A stretch of 64,000 nt of DNA from Leisingera coralii (GTDB lineage Bacteria > Pseudomonadota > Alphaproteobacteria > Rhodobacterales > Rhodobacteraceae): NCBI RefSeq assembly GCF_049056525.1, contig NZ_JBHUPT010000018.1, positions 32,148 to 96,147 on the forward strand, given 5' to 3'. Below the pieces are notes generated by a model. The model saw nothing but the letters and a program-made list of their open reading frames with translations. It was not told where the DNA came from and did no database searches. Below, piece after piece: positions 35,097 through 43,557 of the stretch. The position numbers and the translations under genes were made by a program. Within the stretch, counting starts at the first letter, position 1. Every line of letters starts with the position of its first letter.

Positions 35097-35909
35097 TCAG
35101 GGTTTCAGCCGGTAGCCGGTGCGCAGCATCACCCAGGCCAGCAGGCAGACGGCGAAGGTTGCGCCGCTGCACACCGCCAGCCCCAGCACCGGCGGGCTGT
35201 CGGAGGTGCCGATCACCCCGAATCGCACCCCGTCGATCAGGTAGAACACCGGGTTCAAATGCGAGATCGCGCGCAGCACCGGCGGCAGCGCCTCGACCGA
35301 ATAGAAAGTGCCCGACAGAAAGGCGAGCGGCGTGACGATGAAATTGGTGATCGCCGCCATCTGGTCGAACTTGTCGGCAAAGACCCCGGCCACGATGCCC
35401 AAGCCCCCCAGGAAGGCCGCGCCCAGCACGATGAACACCAGCGCCACCAGCGGATGCGCGGGCACGATCTGCAGCACCGCCATGAGCCCCAGGCCGATGC
35501 CCAGCGCCACCAGCGTGCCGCGCGCCACCGCGCCTGCCAGGTAGCCCAGCAGGATCTCCAGCCCCGACAGGGGCGGCATCAGCGTGTCGACGATATTGCC
35601 CTGCACCTTGGCAATTACGATGGAGGATGAGGTGTTTGCAAAGGCGTTCTGGATCACCGTCATCATCATAATGCCCGGCGCCAGGAAGGTCAGGAACGGC
35701 ACCCCCATCACGTCGCCGCGCTTGGGGCCGATGGCGATGTTGAAGATCATCAGGAACAGCGCCGCGGTCACCAAGGGCGCCAGCAGGGTCTGGGTCCAGA
35801 CCACCAGAAACCGCTTCACCTCGCGCCAGGCCAGCGCCTTGAGCCCCAGCCAGTTCACCTGCCCGAACCTGCGCGCGCCCAGTTCGACCTGATATCCCTG
35901 ATCTGCCAT
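35097..35909 (-). CDS. ABC-2 type transporter permease (orphan)
   Basis: 270 residues from ATG 35909 with CCGGAGG upstream. Six predicted helices and the ABC-2 motif region (FLAPGIMMMTVIQNAFANTS, then GNIVDTLMPPLSGLEILLGY), closest in feel to YadH/NodJ/DrrB-type exporter permeases. These need a separate ATPase (YadG-like), usually adjacent, but none is next to it here. Its cargo is unknown. Confidence 0.88.
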   Translation of the reverse strand: MADQGYQVELGARRFGQVNWLGLKALAWREVKRFLVVWTQTLLAPLVTAALFLMIFNIAIGPKRGDVMGVPFLTFLAPGIMMMTVIQNAFANTSSSIVIAKVQGNIVDTLMPPLSGLEILLGYLAGAVARGTLVALGIGLGLMAVLQIVPAHPLVALVFIVLGAAFLGGLGIVAGVFADKFDQMAAITNFIVTPLAFLSGTFYSVEALPPVLRAISHLNPVFYLIDGVRFGVIGTSDSPPVLGLAVCSGATFAVCLLAWVMLRTGYRLKP

Positions 35910-36070
35910 AATGCCTCCGGTTTTTTGCTGCTTTGCCTGCATAACCGCTGCCGCTTGGGGCGCAAGATGCCTTGTAACTCCGCCCGCAGTGATTAGAATA
36001 GGGCGATCACACGGAATATGATGGCGGCCGCAGAACCCCTGGGGCCGCTATTAGCTTGGAAAGGCAACAG

Positions 36071-36667
36071 ATGTCCTGGACAGACGAGCGCGTCGAACTG
36101 CTCAAGAAAATGTGGGGCGAAGGCCAGTCGGCCAGCCAGATCGCCAAGGAACTGGGCGGCGTGACCCGCAACGCCGTGATCGGCAAGGTGCACCGGCTCG
36201 GCCTGTCCAACCGCAACAGCGGCGGCGCCAAGGCTGCCGAGCCCAAGGAAAAGCCCGCAGCAGCGCCCGCAGCAGCAGCGCCGAAACCGGCCGCGGCGCC
36301 CAAGCCCAAGCCGCAGCCCAAGACCGAACCGGCCCGCCCGGCCGCGGCCCAGCCCGCAGCGGACGCCAAGCCGGCGACGCCTGCGCGCCGCCAGATCATC
36401 CCGGCCGGCCAGCCGCTGCCGCCGCAGCCCTCGGCCAATGAGATCAGCCCCGAGGCGCTGGCCAAGGTCAACGAGGTCGAGAAGAAGGCCAAGAAGCTGG
36501 GCCTGATGGAGCTGACCGAGCGCACCTGCAAATGGCCGGTGGGCGACCCGGCAACCGAGGACTTCTGGTTCTGCGGCCTGCCCGCCCAGCAGGGCAAACC
36601 CTATTGCGAGGCGCATGTGGGCGTGGCGTTCCAGCCGATGTCCTCGCGCCGCGACCGCCGCCGCTGA
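36071..36667 (+). CDS. gcrA: GcrA cell-cycle regulator
   Basis: 198 residues from ATG 36071, set by the diagnostic start MSWTDERVELLKKMWGEGQS and GGAAAGG upstream; an ATG five codons earlier is less likely. The N-terminal helix-turn-helix (ASQIAKELGGVTRNAVIGKV) is followed by a long Ala/Pro/Lys-rich linker and a conserved C-terminus (CKWPVGDPATEDFWFCG, HVGVAFQP). GcrA binds sigma-70 and acts at promoters methylated by CcrM, controlling cell-division and DNA-replication genes in alphaproteobacteria. CcrM is not in the window. Confidence 0.96.
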   Translation: MSWTDERVELLKKMWGEGQSASQIAKELGGVTRNAVIGKVHRLGLSNRNSGGAKAAEPKEKPAAAPAAAAPKPAAAPKPKPQPKTEPARPAAAQPAADAKPATPARRQIIPAGQPLPPQPSANEISPEALAKVNEVEKKAKKLGLMELTERTCKWPVGDPATEDFWFCGLPAQQGKPYCEAHVGVAFQPMSSRRDRRR

Positions 36668-36692
36668 GCGCAGCCCGGCCACGGGAAAAGCC

Positions 36693-36721
36693 AAAGGCGT
36701 CCGCAAGGGCGCCTTTTTCTT
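36693..36721 (+). terminator. Rho-independent terminator of gcrA
   Basis: 10-bp stem AAAGGCGTCC/GGGCGCCTTT (one G-T pair), GCAA loop, then TTTTTC TTTT. Confidence 0.85.
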
Positions 36722-36833
36722 TTCCGCAGCGCTGCCGGCCGCTCCGCCTCCCGGAAACAGGCAAAAACGTGTATGATAGCGGTGTCCGCCACCGCCCTGG
36801 CGGCGGCGGGCCTGACTCAGCGAGGAGGCCATC

Positions 36834-37229
36834 ATGAAACGCACTGCATCTGCGGCCTGCGCCGCCCTTGGCGCAGCGATCGCCCTGTCTCTTGCCCCGG
36901 CATCAGCGGACACCGTATCCGAACCGGTTCTGAAGACCGAGTTGGAGGGCATGCCCGGCATGGAAGCAAATATCGTTGCCTTTGACGTGGCGCCGGACTG
37001 GGTGACCGACCACCACCATCATCCCGGGCATGTGTTTGTCTATGTGCTGGAAGGGACTGTGAAGATTGATGTCGACGGCCAGGAGCCTCTTGAATTCGGC
37101 CCCGGTGAAGCCTTTTATGAACGCCCCGGTGTCAGCATGGTCGGTTCCAACACCAGCTCCTCCGAGCGGGCCAAGTTCATCGTCTTCCAGGTCGGCGAGG
37201 CCGGCAAGCCGCTGATGGTCAGCAACTAG
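36834..37229 (+). CDS. Secreted cupin-domain protein
   Basis: 131 residues. Signal peptide MKRTASAACAALGAAIALSL, cleavage near ASA-DT. The cupin metal motif is DHHHHPGHVFVYVLEGTVKI near residue 61, with four adjacent histidines, followed by a second motif PGEAFYERPGV. A single-domain periplasmic cupin; ligand and activity are unknown. GAGGAGG precedes the start. Confidence 0.85.
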   Translation: MKRTASAACAALGAAIALSLAPASADTVSEPVLKTELEGMPGMEANIVAFDVAPDWVTDHHHHPGHVFVYVLEGTVKIDVDGQEPLEFGPGEAFYERPGVSMVGSNTSSSERAKFIVFQVGEAGKPLMVSN

Positions 37230-37315
37230 CCGGACTGCTTCACCCGGCTTCTTCTGTAGAACTCCGCCCCAAGCCGCAACTGCGGCCGGGAACGGGGTTT
37301 CAAGGCTTAGGCCGG

Positions 37316-37834
37316 TCAGTTGGTGACCGGGCCTTCGGAGGTGAATTTCGGGATCACGCTGTCAGAGGCTGCCTTGGGCTCGATCCCGGGCCAGTTGCCT
37401 TCGGCCAGATTGATGTTGCCGGGGATGTCCTCTTCCCAGAAGCCGACCACCACGTCGGTGATGTTCAGATACAGCTTGTCATCGACGATGCGCCACAGGT
37501 TCGGGTTGGCCGGCACCTTGCCGCCCTTGGACACGCCATAGGCGCAGTGGCCGTCATACTGCGGTGCGTAATAGGCCGGGTTTTCCAGGAAGGTGTCGCG
37601 GTTTTCTGCGCTCGAAAAGGCCCATTTGGCGCCATTGTAGTCCGCAGTGAAATCCGCATGCCCCCGCACCGGCGCGGTCTGCGGCGTGCCCACCGGGTTC
37701 ATGTCCAGGCTGCGGTAGGCCACCACGTCATAGCCCGACACGGCATAGCCGGTGCCGTCGACATACTGCTCCCCCGCATAGGCCGGCAGGGCAAAGGTCA
37801 GCGCTGCCGTAGCAGCAAATGCAAAACGCTTCAT
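37316..37834 (-). CDS. Secreted YHS-like domain protein
   Basis: 172 residues. Signal peptide MKRFAFAATAALTFALPAYA, then a YHS-like core: YAVSGYDVVAYRSLD, then DYNGAKWAFSSAENRDTFLE and PQYDGHCAYGVSKG. The pattern (VAY ... G ... W.FSSAENRDTF ... P.YGG.CAYG) is that of the periplasmic YHS family. Some YHS proteins bind metals; here the conserved cysteine and histidine lie in DGHCAYG. Function unknown. Confidence 0.85.
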   Translation of the reverse strand: MKRFAFAATAALTFALPAYAGEQYVDGTGYAVSGYDVVAYRSLDMNPVGTPQTAPVRGHADFTADYNGAKWAFSSAENRDTFLENPAYYAPQYDGHCAYGVSKGGKVPANPNLWRIVDDKLYLNITDVVVGFWEEDIPGNINLAEGNWPGIEPKAASDSVIPKFTSEGPVTN

Positions 37835-37930
37835 GAAATCATCCCTTTCCTCGGTGATCGCTTCAACTTGGGCTCCGGCATGTGGTCCGGTGTCGGGTCA
37901 GACACTAAAGGGCCTGCAGAAAATGCGAAG

Positions 37931-37977
37931 GGGGGCTCACGTCTCTGTGTGCGCAGACGAGCCCCCGTGAGTATTTT
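37931..37977. repeat. Hairpin with GTGAGTATTTT tail (R3-like)
   Basis: GGGGGCT ... AGCCCCC with CGTCT/AGACG inside forms a long imperfect hairpin (37931-37967), followed by GTGAGTATTTT. It resembles the R3 elements at 31150 and 32648 and lies between the divergent YHS and yghU genes. Confidence 0.5.
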
Positions 37978-38107
37978 GAAAAATTTCCGCAGCGCATACC
38001 TTCCAGTCATTGGAATTTCCGATTTTCCCCTTATCTCTGCCAAAGCCGGCCGCCGCAGCCTCTGCGCGTGGCCGTGAACAGGAAACAATCAGAGCAAGGC
38101 CCGACAG

Positions 38108-38983
38108 ATGAGCGACACCCCCTATACCCCGCCGAAAGTCTGGAAATGGGAACAGGCCAACGGCGGCGAGTTCGCCTCGATCAACCGCCCCATCGCCGGC
38201 GCGACCCACGACAAGGAGCTGCCCGCGGGCAAGCATCCCTTCCAGCTCTACTCGCTGGCGACGCCGAACGGGGTGAAGATCACCGTGATGTTCGAGGAGC
38301 TGCTGGCGGCGGGCCATGCGGGTGCCGAGTATGACGCCTGGCTCATCAGGATCGGCGACGGCGACCAGTTCGGTTCCGGCTTTGTCGACGTGAACCCGAA
38401 CTCCAAGATCCCGGCGCTGCTGGACCGCAGCGGCGCGGAGCCGGTGCGGGTGTTCGAAAGCGGCTCGATCCTGCTGCATCTGGCAGAGAAGTTCGGGGCC
38501 TTCCTGCCCAAGGAGGGCGCGGCGCGCACCGAGACCCTGAACTGGCTGTTCTGGCAGATGGGCAGCGCCCCCTACCTGGGCGGCGGCTTTGGCCACTTCT
38601 ATGCCTATGCGCCGGAGAAATGGCAGTATCCGATCGACCGTTTCACGATGGAAACCAAGCGCCAGCTGGACGTTCTGGACCGGCAGCTGGCGGAGCACAA
38701 GTTCGTCGCAGGCAGCGAATACACCATTGCCGACATCGCCATCTGGCCCTGGTACGGCCAGCTGGTTCTGGGCCGCAACTATGGCGATGCCGCCGAGTTC
38801 CTGGATGCCGGCAGCTACAAGAACGTGGTCCGCTGGGCCAAGGCCATCGACGCCCGCCCGGCAGTGCAGCGCGGCCGCATGGTGAACCGCACCTCCGGCG
38901 ACCCGGCGTTCCAATTGCATGAACGCCACGACGCTAGCGATTTCGACACCCGCACCCAGGACAAGCTGGAAGCGGCAGAATAA
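38108..38983 (+). CDS. yghU: Glutathione-dependent disulfide-bond oxidoreductase, YghU family
   Basis: 291 residues. Typical YghU start (YTPPKVWKWEQANGGEFASI), the glutathione-S-transferase-like fold with DVNPNSKIPALLD near 98, ESGSILLHLAEKFG near 118, and the C-terminal helix block with GQLVLGR. Studied members reduce disulfides such as 2-hydroxyethyl disulfide with glutathione. Single gene with its own terminator. Confidence 0.93.
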   Translation: MSDTPYTPPKVWKWEQANGGEFASINRPIAGATHDKELPAGKHPFQLYSLATPNGVKITVMFEELLAAGHAGAEYDAWLIRIGDGDQFGSGFVDVNPNSKIPALLDRSGAEPVRVFESGSILLHLAEKFGAFLPKEGAARTETLNWLFWQMGSAPYLGGGFGHFYAYAPEKWQYPIDRFTMETKRQLDVLDRQLAEHKFVAGSEYTIADIAIWPWYGQLVLGRNYGDAAEFLDAGSYKNVVRWAKAIDARPAVQRGRMVNRTSGDPAFQLHERHDASDFDTRTQDKLEAAE

Positions 38984-39021
38984 CCGCCCGCCTGCAAGGC
39001 TCCGGTTTAGGGAATTCCAAG

Positions 39022-39047
39022 CGCCCGCCACGCTGCGGGCGTTTTTT
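39022..39047 (+). terminator. Rho-independent terminator of yghU
   Basis: 7-bp stem CGCCCGC/GCGGGCG with a 6-base loop and a TTTTTT run. Confidence 0.8.
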
Positions 39048-39055
39048 CGTTGGCC

Positions 39056-39469
39056 CTACATCCAGCCCAATTGCGTCAGGGCATGCACGTCGTTCCAGAC
39101 CTTGGTCATGTGGCGGATCTTGCCCCCGTCGAAGTCCAGTACATAGACGTAATCCGTGGCGATCTTCTTGCCCGTCGGCGCGCCGTTGCCGGCATCAACT
39201 GTGTGGGTGCCATGGAACACCGCAAACAGGATCGCGCGGTTGTTGTCCTCATCCAGCGCCAGGGATTTGAACTCGGCACGGGCGTCCGGCATCGGGGTCA
39301 GCAACCCCTTGGTCCATTCGGTATAATCCGCAATCGTCTTGATCTCCGCCAGCGCGTCCGCCTGGACCGCAAAGGTGGCGTCCGGCGTGCACCATTCCTG
39401 GCACACGTCCCATCCCTTACCCGCGTCACAGGCCTCGCAGAAATCATGTGCGGTCTGTTTGATGGACAT
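39056..39469 (-). CDS. SnoaL-like (NTF2 fold) protein
   Basis: 137 residues from ATG 39469 with GGGAGAG upstream. The size and pattern (AHDFCEACDAGKGWDVC, then CTPDATFAVQA, then VYVLDFDGGKIRHMTKVWND near the end) fit the SnoaL-like subgroup of the NTF2 fold. Such proteins bind or isomerise small molecules, and many have no known function. Three cysteines near the start are unusual. No operon partner. Confidence 0.82.
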   Translation of the reverse strand: MSIKQTAHDFCEACDAGKGWDVCQEWCTPDATFAVQADALAEIKTIADYTEWTKGLLTPMPDARAEFKSLALDEDNNRAILFAVFHGTHTVDAGNGAPTGKKIATDYVYVLDFDGGKIRHMTKVWNDVHALTQLGWM

Positions 39470-39563
39470 CGTTCTCTCCCTCTCTGCTGGATAGCCGGGC
39501 ATGGCGCCTGGCCATGCCCTTGCAGCAGCAGATAAGGCAAAAACGTCTGACGGCGAGGACGGG

Positions 39564-40355
39564 CTACTTCAGGCGCGGCGGCGCGGCCGGGTCGCTGCCC
39601 GGTTTCATGGGCTTGTATTCCTGCGGTGCTACCGGCTCCGGCAGGTCAAAGCGCAATCCGGCGCGGGCGAGCTTGGCCGCCGCCGGATCGTCCGCATCGA
39701 AGAAGGCAACATCCATCGCGCCGGCCTCGATGCCGGAAAAGGTCAGCGCCTCGCTGGCCGCCTTGGCCAGCGACGGCTGCGCCGCCTCCTTGGCGCCGAC
39801 AAAGCCCAGGAGATGCCCCTGCCCGCCGCCGGCATAACGCACCCCGGCGAGATAGGCCGCCGCCGCCAGCCCGCCCGCGGTGGCCAGCTTGGCATCCAGC
39901 GCCGTCAGCAGCGCCTCCGGCAGACCCTTGGGCGCCGTGAACATCTCCACCGCGGCCTCCACCTCATCCGGCGCGTGGCCCAGCGTCCGGTGCAGCCAGC
40001 TGACCGCCTCTGCCGGGATCAGGATGGCAGAGGGCGCCACCTCCAGGTTCAGCCCCAGGCCAATGCCCTGCCCGGCCAGCATCTGCGCAATCACCCGGCC
40101 CGACAGCGCCGCGTAAGGAACAGGTTTGCCGGCAAACTGCGCCAGCCGCTCCTCGCGGTCGAACACCAGCACAAAGGCCCCGTCCGGCGTCTCGAACAGC
40201 TCCGGCGAGATCTGCTCGCCCTCCGCTTCCTCGGCCAGCAACAGGAACAGCTCAGCATCGGCCAGCCGCTCATAGAACCGCAGACGGGCGGCATCCTCGG
40301 CGGGCGCTGCCTCCATCGCGGCATGGGCCAGATCCAGCGGGGTTTGTTCTGTCAT
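39564..40355 (-). CDS. SseB-like protein
   Basis: 263 residues from ATG 40355, with GAAGGAG upstream. An N-terminal SseB-type domain (LRFYERLADAELFLLL, then FVLVFDREERLAQFAG and SGRVIAQML) is visible. SseB family members have been linked to serine and stress responses, with no settled biochemistry. Its start overlaps the stop of the upstream glycosylase gene by four bases (ATGA), so the two are likely co-translated. Confidence 0.8.
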   Translation of the reverse strand: MTEQTPLDLAHAAMEAAPAEDAARLRFYERLADAELFLLLAEEAEGEQISPELFETPDGAFVLVFDREERLAQFAGKPVPYAALSGRVIAQMLAGQGIGLGLNLEVAPSAILIPAEAVSWLHRTLGHAPDEVEAAVEMFTAPKGLPEALLTALDAKLATAGGLAAAAYLAGVRYAGGGQGHLLGFVGAKEAAQPSLAKAASEALTFSGIEAGAMDVAFFDADDPAAAKLARAGLRFDLPEPVAPQEYKPMKPGSDPAAPPRLK

Positions 40356-40969
40356 CGCATCAGCTCCTTCACCCGGGCCTGCAGCACCGGCAGCAGCTCG
40401 GCCTCGAACCAGGGGTTTTTCTTCAGCCATGCGGTATTACGCCAGGACGGATGCGGCAAGGGGAAGACCTGCGGCGCATGATCCCGCCAGCCGCGCACCA
40501 GCTCCGTCACCGGCCCCTTCACCCCCAGGTGATAGCGCTGCGCATGGGCTCCGACCAGCACCTTGAGCCGGACATCCTTCAGCTGCGCCATCACCAGGTG
40601 ATGCCAGGTTTTGCCGCAGATGGCGGGCGGCGGCAGGTCGGCTTTCCTGGCGTTGTAACCGGGAAAGCAGAACCCCATCGGCACCACCGCCACCCGGTCC
40701 TTGTCATAAAACTCCGCCTCCGTGAGCCCCAGCCAGGCCCGCAGCCGGTCGCCGGAGGGGTCGGTAAACGGCCTGCCGCTTTCATGCACCCGCGCCCCCG
40801 GCGCCTGGCCCGCGATCAGGATCCGGGCGGAGGGGCGGAACCAGACCACCGGCCGCGGCGCATGCGCCGTGGCGGTGGCGGCAAAGCGTCCGGCACAGAT
40901 CCGGCAGTTGCGAATCTGCGCCTTAAGCTGCCCGCTGCCACTGATTGTCTCATTGCCGGAAACAGTCAT
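40352..40969 (-). CDS. Uracil-DNA-glycosylase-family protein
   Basis: 205 residues from ATG 40969. UDG-superfamily motifs: GQAPGARVHESGRPFTDPSG (residues 54-73, motif A region) and LPHPSWRN near 175 (motif B). An N-terminal pair NCRICAGR resembles part of the iron-sulfur site of family 4 enzymes, but I see only these two cysteines there. It may act on uracil or a related lesion in DNA. Coupled by a four-base overlap to the SseB-like gene downstream. Confidence 0.85.
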   Translation of the reverse strand: MTVSGNETISGSGQLKAQIRNCRICAGRFAATATAHAPRPVVWFRPSARILIAGQAPGARVHESGRPFTDPSGDRLRAWLGLTEAEFYDKDRVAVVPMGFCFPGYNARKADLPPPAICGKTWHHLVMAQLKDVRLKVLVGAHAQRYHLGVKGPVTELVRGWRDHAPQVFPLPHPSWRNTAWLKKNPWFEAELLPVLQARVKELMR

Positions 40970-41210
40970 CCGCCGCCCCGCTTGTCCGCTGCGCCCGTGA
41001 AAAACCTGCCCGGAAGGCCGGCTGCAGGCCCAATTCGTTAAAACTTCGTTGAACATCTATGACACAATTCGACATAATAAGGCCAAATTCGCCGCGTAGG
41101 CCATTAACACTCTTTTGATAAGAAAGAGACGCGGGCACGCCAGAATGCCTGCGCAACACGAGGCAGACTGAGCCCCCCGCAGGGCCGCACGGGCAGTACC
41201 GGAACAAGCG

Positions 41211-41870
41211 ATGCTTGAGTTTGAAAACGTCAGCAAGTCCTTCTGGACCGGAACCCAGCGCAAGGTGATCCTTGACCGCGTGTCGTTCCGCATCGAGCCG
41301 GGCAAATCGCTGGGCGTGCTGGCCCCGAACGGCACCGGCAAGACCACGCTGATCAACATGATGGCCGGGCTGGAAAAACCGGATGAGGGCGAGATCCGGC
41401 GCAACTGCAAGATTTCCTTTCCGCTGGGCTTCATGGGCGGGGTGATCAGCCGCCTGTCGGCGATGGAAAACTGCCGCTACATTGCCAAGCTCTACGGGCT
41501 GGACCCGGACTACGTGGAGGCTTATTGCCGCTGGCTGTGCGGCCTGCGGGAGTATTTCGATCAGCCGATCGGCACCTATTCCGCGGGGATGCGGGCGCGG
41601 TTCAGCTTTTCGCTGATGCTGGCGCTGGATTTCGACATCTACCTGATCGACGAAGGCATGCCGAGCACCACCGATGTGGAGTTCAACCGCAAGGCCGGCG
41701 AGATCCTGCAGGAGCGGCTGCAAACCACCACCATCATCATCGTCTCGCACCAGGCCAAGACGCTGGAGAAATTTGCCCGTTCGGCGGCCGTCTTGCTGCA
41801 GGGGCAGCTGCATATGTTTGACACTTTGGAAGAAGCGAAACAGCTCTATGACTACGAAACCGAGAGCTAA
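41211..41870 (+). CDS. kpsT: Capsule/polysaccharide export ABC ATPase (KpsT-like)
   Basis: 219 residues. Walker A APNGTGKTT at 38-46, signature YSAGMRARFSFSL near 124, and Walker B YLIDEGMP near 145. The short length, divergent signature and LIDEGMP box match KpsT/BexA/CtrD-type ATPases for group 2 capsule export. The next gene encodes a KpsE-like protein and overlaps by 23 bases. A KpsM-type permease is not in this block. Confidence 0.9.
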   Translation: MLEFENVSKSFWTGTQRKVILDRVSFRIEPGKSLGVLAPNGTGKTTLINMMAGLEKPDEGEIRRNCKISFPLGFMGGVISRLSAMENCRYIAKLYGLDPDYVEAYCRWLCGLREYFDQPIGTYSAGMRARFSFSLMLALDFDIYLIDEGMPSTTDVEFNRKAGEILQERLQTTTIIIVSHQAKTLEKFARSAAVLLQGQLHMFDTLEEAKQLYDYETES

Positions 41871-43542
41871 GAAGTTCCGCATCCGCCGCAGCCCTGCTGT
41901 GGCCGGAGCCGGCGAAGCCGGCGCCCAGCCGGCGCCCCAGGACGCGGCCGCCGCTGCCGGGCAGCCCCATCCGCACGCCCAGCCGGACCCGCAGGCCGCT
42001 GCCGCAGCTGCCGCCCATGCCGCGGCAAACCCCGCTGCAGCAGAGGGCGCCGGCGCGGCGCCGCTCTCCGGCATGGTCAGCTCCGCAAACGAGACCAGGC
42101 TGGAAACCGACATCGACGCGATCCGCCGCGAGGGGCTGACCGGCCGCCAGCTGCGCCTGGCCCGGCGCATGGCGCAGAAGCACAACCTGGCCGCCACCTC
42201 GGATTTCGAGGCGGTGCGGATGCTGCGCGAGCGCGGCATCGACCCGTTCAAGCGCGCCAACATGCTGGAACTGGTGGTGCCCCAGAACAAGTCGCAGCCC
42301 GCAGGCACCCCGCCGGCGCCGGGCTCAGTCCAGCTGCCGCAGACGGTGCCCGCCGCCAAGACCACCCTGCCCTCGACCGAGCTCAGCCCGGCGGAACGGC
42401 GTAACCGCGAAATCCAGGAAATCCAGCGTGACATCGCCCGCCGCCGCCGCCGCAAGCTGTCGCTGCTGGCGGCGCGGCTGGCGTTCTTCGTGCTGCTGCC
42501 GACCCTGGCCGCGGGCTACTACTTCTATTCGGTGGCCACGCCGATGTATTCGTCGAAATCCGAATTCCTGGTGCTCAAGGCCGACAGCGCGGCCGGCGGC
42601 GTCGGCGGGCTGCTGTCCGGCACCCAGTTCGCCACCAGCCAGGATTCGATCGCGGTGCAAAGCTACCTGATGTCCAAGGAGGCGATGCTGCGGCTGGACC
42701 GCGAAGCAGGCTTCAAGGCGCATTTCACCCAAGAATGGCTGGACCCGATTCAGCGGCTGGAGAGCAACCCCACCAACGAACAGGCCTACGACACCTACAG
42801 CCGCAACGTGAAGATCGGCTATGACCCGACCGAAGGCGTGGTGCGGATGGAAGTGTCCGCCGCCGACCCGGAAGCCGCGGCAGAGTTTTCGCGCAAGCTG
42901 ATTTCCTATGCCCAGGAGAAGGTGAACAACCTGTCGCAGCAGAAACGCGCCGACCAGATGTCCGAAGCGGAGACGGCCCTCGCCGACGCCGAGGCCCAGC
43001 GCCGCGCGGCCCAGCAGCGGCTGGTGGTGCTGCAGCAGCAGGGGGCGGTGCTGGACCCCGAAGGCGTGGTTGCCTCGCTGCGCTCGCAGATCAGCACCTT
43101 TGAAATCCAGCTGGAGGAAAAACGGCTGGAGCTGGCCGCCCTGCAGGACAACGCCCGCCCCAACCGGGCCAAGGTCTCCGGCGCCGAGGCCGACATCCGG
43201 CGGCTGGAGGCGGTGATCGCCAGCCTCAACAACCGGATGGTTGACGCCTCGGCCGGCGAAAATTCGCTCGCCAACCTGCGCATCCAGATCCAGATGGCCC
43301 AGGCCGACCTCGCCACCCGCGACCTGATGCTGCAATCGGCCTTGCAGCAAGTGGAAACCACCCGCATGGAGGCCAACCGCCAGGTCCGCTACCTGACCAC
43401 CGCGGTGGAGCCGGTGCCCAGCGACGAGCCCTCCTATCCGCGCAAGTTCGAGAATACCGTTTTGGCATTCCTGATCTTTTCCGGTATCTACCTGATGTGT
43501 TCGCTCACCGCGTCCATCCTGCGGGAGCAGGTGTCATCGTAA
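41848..43542 (+). CDS. kpsE: Polysaccharide export inner-membrane protein (KpsE/CtrB-like)
   Basis: 564 residues from ATG 41848, overlapping the kpsT-like stop. Layout: a cytoplasmic, Ala/Pro/Gln-rich N-terminal extension (about 190 residues, unusually long), a membrane helix (LSLLAARLAFFVLLPTLAAG), a periplasmic region with a long coiled coil (about 320-520), and a final helix (TVLAFLIFSGIYLMCSL). This is the polysaccharide co-polymerase fold that bridges the periplasm for ABC-driven capsule export. The disordered N-terminal part could be a regulatory or partner-binding addition. Confidence 0.9.
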   Translation: MTTKPRAKKFRIRRSPAVAGAGEAGAQPAPQDAAAAAGQPHPHAQPDPQAAAAAAAHAAANPAAAEGAGAAPLSGMVSSANETRLETDIDAIRREGLTGRQLRLARRMAQKHNLAATSDFEAVRMLRERGIDPFKRANMLELVVPQNKSQPAGTPPAPGSVQLPQTVPAAKTTLPSTELSPAERRNREIQEIQRDIARRRRRKLSLLAARLAFFVLLPTLAAGYYFYSVATPMYSSKSEFLVLKADSAAGGVGGLLSGTQFATSQDSIAVQSYLMSKEAMLRLDREAGFKAHFTQEWLDPIQRLESNPTNEQAYDTYSRNVKIGYDPTEGVVRMEVSAADPEAAAEFSRKLISYAQEKVNNLSQQKRADQMSEAETALADAEAQRRAAQQRLVVLQQQGAVLDPEGVVASLRSQISTFEIQLEEKRLELAALQDNARPNRAKVSGAEADIRRLEAVIASLNNRMVDASAGENSLANLRIQIQMAQADLATRDLMLQSALQQVETTRMEANRQVRYLTTAVEPVPSDEPSYPRKFENTVLAFLIFSGIYLMCSLTASILREQVSS

Positions 43543-43557
43543 AGCCATCGGGTACCC

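Noticed and set aside
35097..35909. The ABC-2 permease considered as the missing KpsM
   Set aside because: Its motifs fit YadH/NodJ-type exporters better, it lies on the other strand and 5.3 kb away, and several unrelated genes intervene.
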